From SAR202 cluster bacterium bin90 (GTDB lineage Bacteria; Chloroflexota; Dehalococcoidia; Lucifugimonadales; JADFKI01): DNA of 64,000 bases. The notes under the pieces are model-generated. The model was not told where the DNA came from and made no database searches. It saw only the letters and a list, made by a program, of their open reading frames with translations. The stretch is taken from assembly GCA_002238855.1 (NCBI GenBank), contig MPND01000001.1, positions 105,008 to 169,007 of the forward strand, written 5' to 3'. A program made the position numbers and the translations under genes. Below are positions 61,053 through 64,000 of this stretch, one piece after another (positions within the stretch are counted from its first letter, which is position 1; each line of letters starts with the position of its first letter).

Positions 61053-61077
61053 CGCCCGGACAGTCACAGTCCGGGCG
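61053..61077 (+). terminator. Intrinsic terminator after the DinB gene
   Basis: CGCCCGGAC (61053-61061) pairs with GTCCGGGCG (61069-61077), a nine-base-pair stem with a seven-base loop, followed by CTTTCATTT. It lies between convergent genes and may also stop minus-strand transcripts from the CoA-transferase pair. Confidence 0.8.
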
Positions 61078-61106
61078 CTTTCATTTGCGACACCTCCGCT
61101 GGACTA

Positions 61107-62357
61107 TTAAACCACCCCCGCCTCACGCATCGCCTCCAGCTCCTCCACCCCAATCCCCAGTTCCCCGTACACCGCTTCGTTGTCCTCGCCCAGCAGCGGC
61201 GGCCGTCGCCTGATCCCCCACGGCGTCTCCTTGAAGTCATACGGCGCCCCCACATACACGAACTCAGCACCGAGTTCGGGATGCGCCACAGGCACCTTCA
61301 TCCCCCGCTCCACGAAATGCCTGTCCTCCAGCGTCTCCTCTGGCGAATACACGATCCCCCATTGGAATCCCAGATCCTGCGCTCGCACGAATATGTCGTG
61401 CGCATTATTCGCAAGGCAAAGCTCCCTCACCGCGTCCATCACTTCTTCCATTTGCCTTATCGCATCAGGGTCGCGCTGAATCAGAGCCTCCCTGCTCGGC
61501 GGCGAGATGTACTTCGACAGATCGCCCACAAGCCCGTGCTCATCCAGCCACGCCAGCAAATGCAGCCACTGCTCCTCCGTCCGCGCCGGAAATCCGATGT
61601 TCACATATCGCCCGTCTCCGCACACGATCTGCACATTCGCTGTCGGCGTCGGCGACGAATGCCGCCCCGTCTGCCGCTGCACCGTATCGCCCGCAACAAG
61701 CCAGTGATACACGGCGCCCTCCGTCGTCACGTTCTGCGCCGCGTGCATATTCACATCGATAAACTGCCCCTCGCCTGTGAACTGCCTGTGTACCAGCGCC
61801 GTCAGCACACCGATAGCTGCGAAATGACATGCAGTGTGGTACGCCTGATTGCCGCCCCCGCGCACCGGCGCAATCGAATGATCGTCATACCCGCAGCTCC
61901 ACACGGGCCCCCCGAACGCCAGCGCAGTCATGTCCGTTGAAGCATACTCGCTGAACGGCGCATCCTGCCCGAACGGGCTCACCGCGGTGTAGATGATGTC
62001 CGGCGCGACCTCCGACACCCGCTCATACCCCAATCCCAGCGAATCGAGATACTTCGGCGCGCTGCTGTCAATCACCACATCCGCGCCCTCAGCCAGCCGT
62101 AGGAACAGGTCCCGCCCCGTCTCAGAGTCCAGGTCCAGCGTAACGCTCTGCTTGTTCGTGTTGTAATGCCAGAAGTACAGGCTGCCGTTCTTGTCAGCCT
62201 CATCCTTGTAGAAAGGCGGATACCCGCGAGTTACTTCGCCCTCCGGCGGCTCCACCTTGATTACCGTCGCGCCCATATCGCCCAGCAGCTTGCCGCACCA
62301 CCCGCCAAGCTCGCCGCCCACCTCAATGATTCGCACATCGTCGAGAACCGAAGCCAT
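61107..62357 (-). CDS. CaiB/BaiF CoA-transferase family protein lacking the catalytic Asp
   Basis: 416 residues with the CaiB fold: IIEVGGELGGWCGKLLGDMGATVIKVEPPEGEVTRG at the start and the FTGEGQFIDVNMHAAQNV segment. In the position where formyl-CoA transferase has its catalytic Asp (MQDA), this protein reads MHAA, so the nucleophile appears to be missing. Its start codon adjoins the stop codon of the other CaiB gene with no gap, and AAGGGGG lies within that gene. It is probably the non-catalytic partner of a heteromeric class III CoA-transferase. Confidence 0.88.
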   Translation of the reverse strand: MASVLDDVRIIEVGGELGGWCGKLLGDMGATVIKVEPPEGEVTRGYPPFYKDEADKNGSLYFWHYNTNKQSVTLDLDSETGRDLFLRLAEGADVVIDSSAPKYLDSLGLGYERVSEVAPDIIYTAVSPFGQDAPFSEYASTDMTALAFGGPVWSCGYDDHSIAPVRGGGNQAYHTACHFAAIGVLTALVHRQFTGEGQFIDVNMHAAQNVTTEGAVYHWLVAGDTVQRQTGRHSSPTPTANVQIVCGDGRYVNIGFPARTEEQWLHLLAWLDEHGLVGDLSKYISPPSREALIQRDPDAIRQMEEVMDAVRELCLANNAHDIFVRAQDLGFQWGIVYSPEETLEDRHFVERGMKVPVAHPELGAEFVYVGAPYDFKETPWGIRRRPPLLGEDNEAVYGELGIGVEELEAMREAGVV

Positions 62358-63617
62358 CTAAATGACCCCCTTGTCATGCAGTTCCTTCTGCTCCGACTTG
62401 TCCAGCATCAGGATTTCGTCATAGAAGAAATCGTTATCCTCCCCAAGCACCGGCGCGCCCTTCCTTATCTTCGCCGGAGTCTTCGACATCTTCATCGGCA
62501 TCCCCTCCACGCGCACCTTACCCATCTCCCTGTGCTTCACCTCTGGGAAGGTCTCCCACTCCAGCGAGTTCGCGTCCTTGTCCATCCTGTCCTCCGGATG
62601 CTGCACAGCCGCCGCCGCCACGCCCTTCGCCTGCAGCGCATCCATCGCCTCGAAGTCCGATCTCTCAACAGTCCACGCCTCTATAAGCTCGTCCAGCGCA
62701 TCCTGGTTTTCGTCCAGCATCCGCGACTCAAGCGATGCGAACCGCGCGTCGTCCGCAAGCTCCGACCTCCCGATCACCTCGCAGATAGCCCGCCATTCGC
62801 CGTCGTCCCTCGCCGATATGGCAACCCAGCGGTCGTCACCTTTGGATCTGTAAATCCCATGCGGCGCCATTGGCGGAAACGTATTCCGATTGCTGTGCGG
62901 CTTGCCCGGGCGCCGCGTCGGACGGCCGTTCACCGTGTAGTCCAGCAGCGCAGGCCCGTTCAGCGTCAGCGCCGCGTCCGTGCAGGACAGATCGACATAC
63001 TGCCCCTCGCCCGTCTTGTTGCGGTGGTACAGCGCCATCAGAATCGCTATCGCCATGAAGTACCCGCCCGTGTGGTCCATGTGCGAGTATCCCCACCCGG
63101 CAGGTGGCATATCCGGCAATGCCGACTGAAATGTCAGCCCTGACACCGCCTGCACCACGGGCCCCCACGTCTTGAAGTGCGTGTACGGTCCCTTATGCCC
63201 GAACCCGCAGTTTGACACATAGATTATGTCCGGCTTGATGCGCCTCATCTCCTCGTAAGGAAACCCCCACCGCTCCATCACGCCCGCGCTGAAGTTCTCA
63301 GTAACCACATCGCTGATGGAGATTATCTCGCGCATAATCTCCTTGCCACGCTCGCTCTTGGCATTGAGCGTGATCCCCAGTTTCTCCACATTGTGGTTAT
63401 TGAACATCCCGCCCAGGTTCGTCCCGCGCCTCTCGTCCTTATAAGGCCCGTTCCCACGGAAGATGTCCCATCCGCCCTGCGAAAGCCGGTCCTCTATGCG
63501 TATCACCTGCGCTCCGAACGCCGCGAAAAACCGCGTAGCGCCCGCACCCGCAAGCTGCCCAGAGAAATCGCATATCCGTATCGGCGCAAGCGCGCCCCTA
63601 GCTCCATTGCTCGCCAT
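62358..63617 (-). CDS. CaiB/BaiF CoA-transferase family protein
   Basis: 419 residues from ATG 63617 (GGAGA upstream). RICDFSGQLAGAGATRFFAAFGAQVIRIED opens the fold and GEGQYVDLSCTDAALTLNG carries the conserved Asp aligned with the nucleophile of formyl-CoA transferase. Such enzymes move CoA between carboxylic acids during catabolism of carnitine, aromatics, oxalate or succinate/benzylsuccinate-type acids. It is immediately followed by the second CaiB gene. Confidence 0.92.
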   Translation of the reverse strand: MASNGARGALAPIRICDFSGQLAGAGATRFFAAFGAQVIRIEDRLSQGGWDIFRGNGPYKDERRGTNLGGMFNNHNVEKLGITLNAKSERGKEIMREIISISDVVTENFSAGVMERWGFPYEEMRRIKPDIIYVSNCGFGHKGPYTHFKTWGPVVQAVSGLTFQSALPDMPPAGWGYSHMDHTGGYFMAIAILMALYHRNKTGEGQYVDLSCTDAALTLNGPALLDYTVNGRPTRRPGKPHSNRNTFPPMAPHGIYRSKGDDRWVAISARDDGEWRAICEVIGRSELADDARFASLESRMLDENQDALDELIEAWTVERSDFEAMDALQAKGVAAAAVQHPEDRMDKDANSLEWETFPEVKHREMGKVRVEGMPMKMSKTPAKIRKGAPVLGEDNDFFYDEILMLDKSEQKELHDKGVI

Positions 63618-64000
63618 AACTGAATCTCCAAAAAACACGGCTCATTGAACGCTGCCGCTGATTATAACCCTGACTCCCGTTCCTTGCCACACCATCGCAT
63701 CTATGCTCACCGCAAGCCGGCGCCACAAAGCCGAGCCGCCGTGCGGGTATTTGGAATTACCGCGCCACCACTCACGGTCACAACCCCGCATTTCTAACGA
63801 TGTAAGTCGAACTGATCCGTCTGCATCGACAGTCTGCCAGTCCCTTCCTCAATACTTCTCATAACCAATTGATCGACCTGTTGAAAAAGCCTAGGTTTCC
63901 ACGACTCTTGGTCAGTGCCCTCGCTTTTTTGAGATGATGACATGTCGTTCGAATGAGTTCTTCCATTCCCCCGTATCCTATGGCCAAAGCCATCGGTCGA
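63618..64000. other. Right-edge region without a confident gene
   Basis: 383 bases after the CaiB gene start. It contains one minus-strand frame open to the window edge (see next entry) and nothing else that I can support; no promoter with two good boxes was found. Confidence 0.4.
63794..63943 (-). CDS. Possible small protein or C-terminus of a gene continuing past the edge
   Basis: The minus-strand frame is open from base 64000 to the TAG at 63794. If it starts at the internal ATG 63943 it encodes 49 residues (MSSSQKSEGTDQESW..., ending QFDLHR). No ribosome-binding site precedes that ATG. It is either the end of a longer gene outside the window or chance; not recognised. Confidence 0.25.
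   Translation of the reverse strand: MSSSQKSEGTDQESWKPRLFQQVDQLVMRSIEEGTGRLSMQTDQFDLHR

Noticed and set aside
60771-61940. 389-residue plus-strand ORF, and the similar 325-residue ORF at 62166-63143
   Set aside because: Both are antisense shadows of the CaiB genes and the first also crosses the DinB gene and its terminator. Composition is extremely Arg/His/Pro-rich.
1-64000. CRISPR array, integrase, transposase, tRNA or rRNA genes
   Set aside because: No regularly spaced repeats, no recombinase domains and no tRNA T-loop/acceptor pattern were seen on either strand. The only repeats are duplicated genes and short palindromes.

Overview
The window reads as a contiguous piece of a GC-rich (roughly 55-60 %) free-living bacterial chromosome. 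There is no phage, conjugative or rRNA/tRNA content. The gene mix points to the Chloroflexota, most likely a Dehalococcoidia / SAR202-like lineage: two luciferase-like (LLM) flavin/F420 oxidoreductases, two enolase-superfamily sugar-acid dehydratases, two CaiB-type CoA-transferases, a sulfopyruvate-decarboxylase-like TPP enzyme, many Dpp/Opp-type transporter parts and a bacterial NurA-HerA locus. This is inference from family composition; no marker gene was compared with a database.

Layout. 1-8.5 kb: 3' part of mutL (open at the left edge), an LLM oxidoreductase and a small membrane protein on the plus strand, then a minus-strand run with a BNR propeller protein, PPK2, an ABM monooxygenase, a second LLM oxidoreductase and recQ. 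8.6-16.8 kb: an ornithine-cyclodeaminase-family enzyme, a PlsY-like protein, a stand-alone Lrp-type RAM domain, then two enolase-superfamily genes flanking an accessory block (an AT-rich PD-(D/E)XK protein, a DUF2779 nuclease with Cas4-like and DEDD-like halves, a small zincin), and a MOSC protein. 16.9-22.8 kb: a tight minus-strand operon selB - nurA - HAS-barrel protein - herA - antitoxin - RelE-like toxin.

23-45 kb is dominated by peptide/nickel-type (family 5) ABC transport. Cassette A is SBP - DppB - DppC. Cassette B is three tandem paralogous SBPs - DppB - DppC, followed by a CRTAC1/UnbV lipoprotein. There is also one membrane-anchored orphan SBP and one orphan DppC. No ATPase subunit lies in the window, so a shared DppD/F pair must be encoded elsewhere. 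Each cassette carries a hairpin directly after its SBP block and a recognisable sigma70-type promoter upstream. A DUF1800 - DUF1501 - NHL cluster sits beside the orphan DppC. 45-64 kb holds a UDG-linked-type radical SAM protein, tyrS behind an unexplained structured intergenic region, a GAF/PAS histidine kinase with two single-domain response regulators, ribF, an MFS transporter, hicAB, aroH-trpA, a CPBP protease, an MBL hydrolase, a duplicated Uma2 pair, a split TPP-dependent decarboxylase, a DinB protein and a coupled pair of CaiB CoA-transferases.

The most interesting items are: (i) the accessory nuclease block at 12.3-15.0 kb; (ii) the NurA/HAS/HerA/TA operon behind selB; (iii) the triplicated SBPs; (iv) a CoA-transferase pair in which one subunit seems to lack the catalytic Asp; (v) a folded, terminator-ended non-coding region upstream of tyrS; (vi) mosaic duplication of Uma2. 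No system could be shown to be wholly new from sequence alone.
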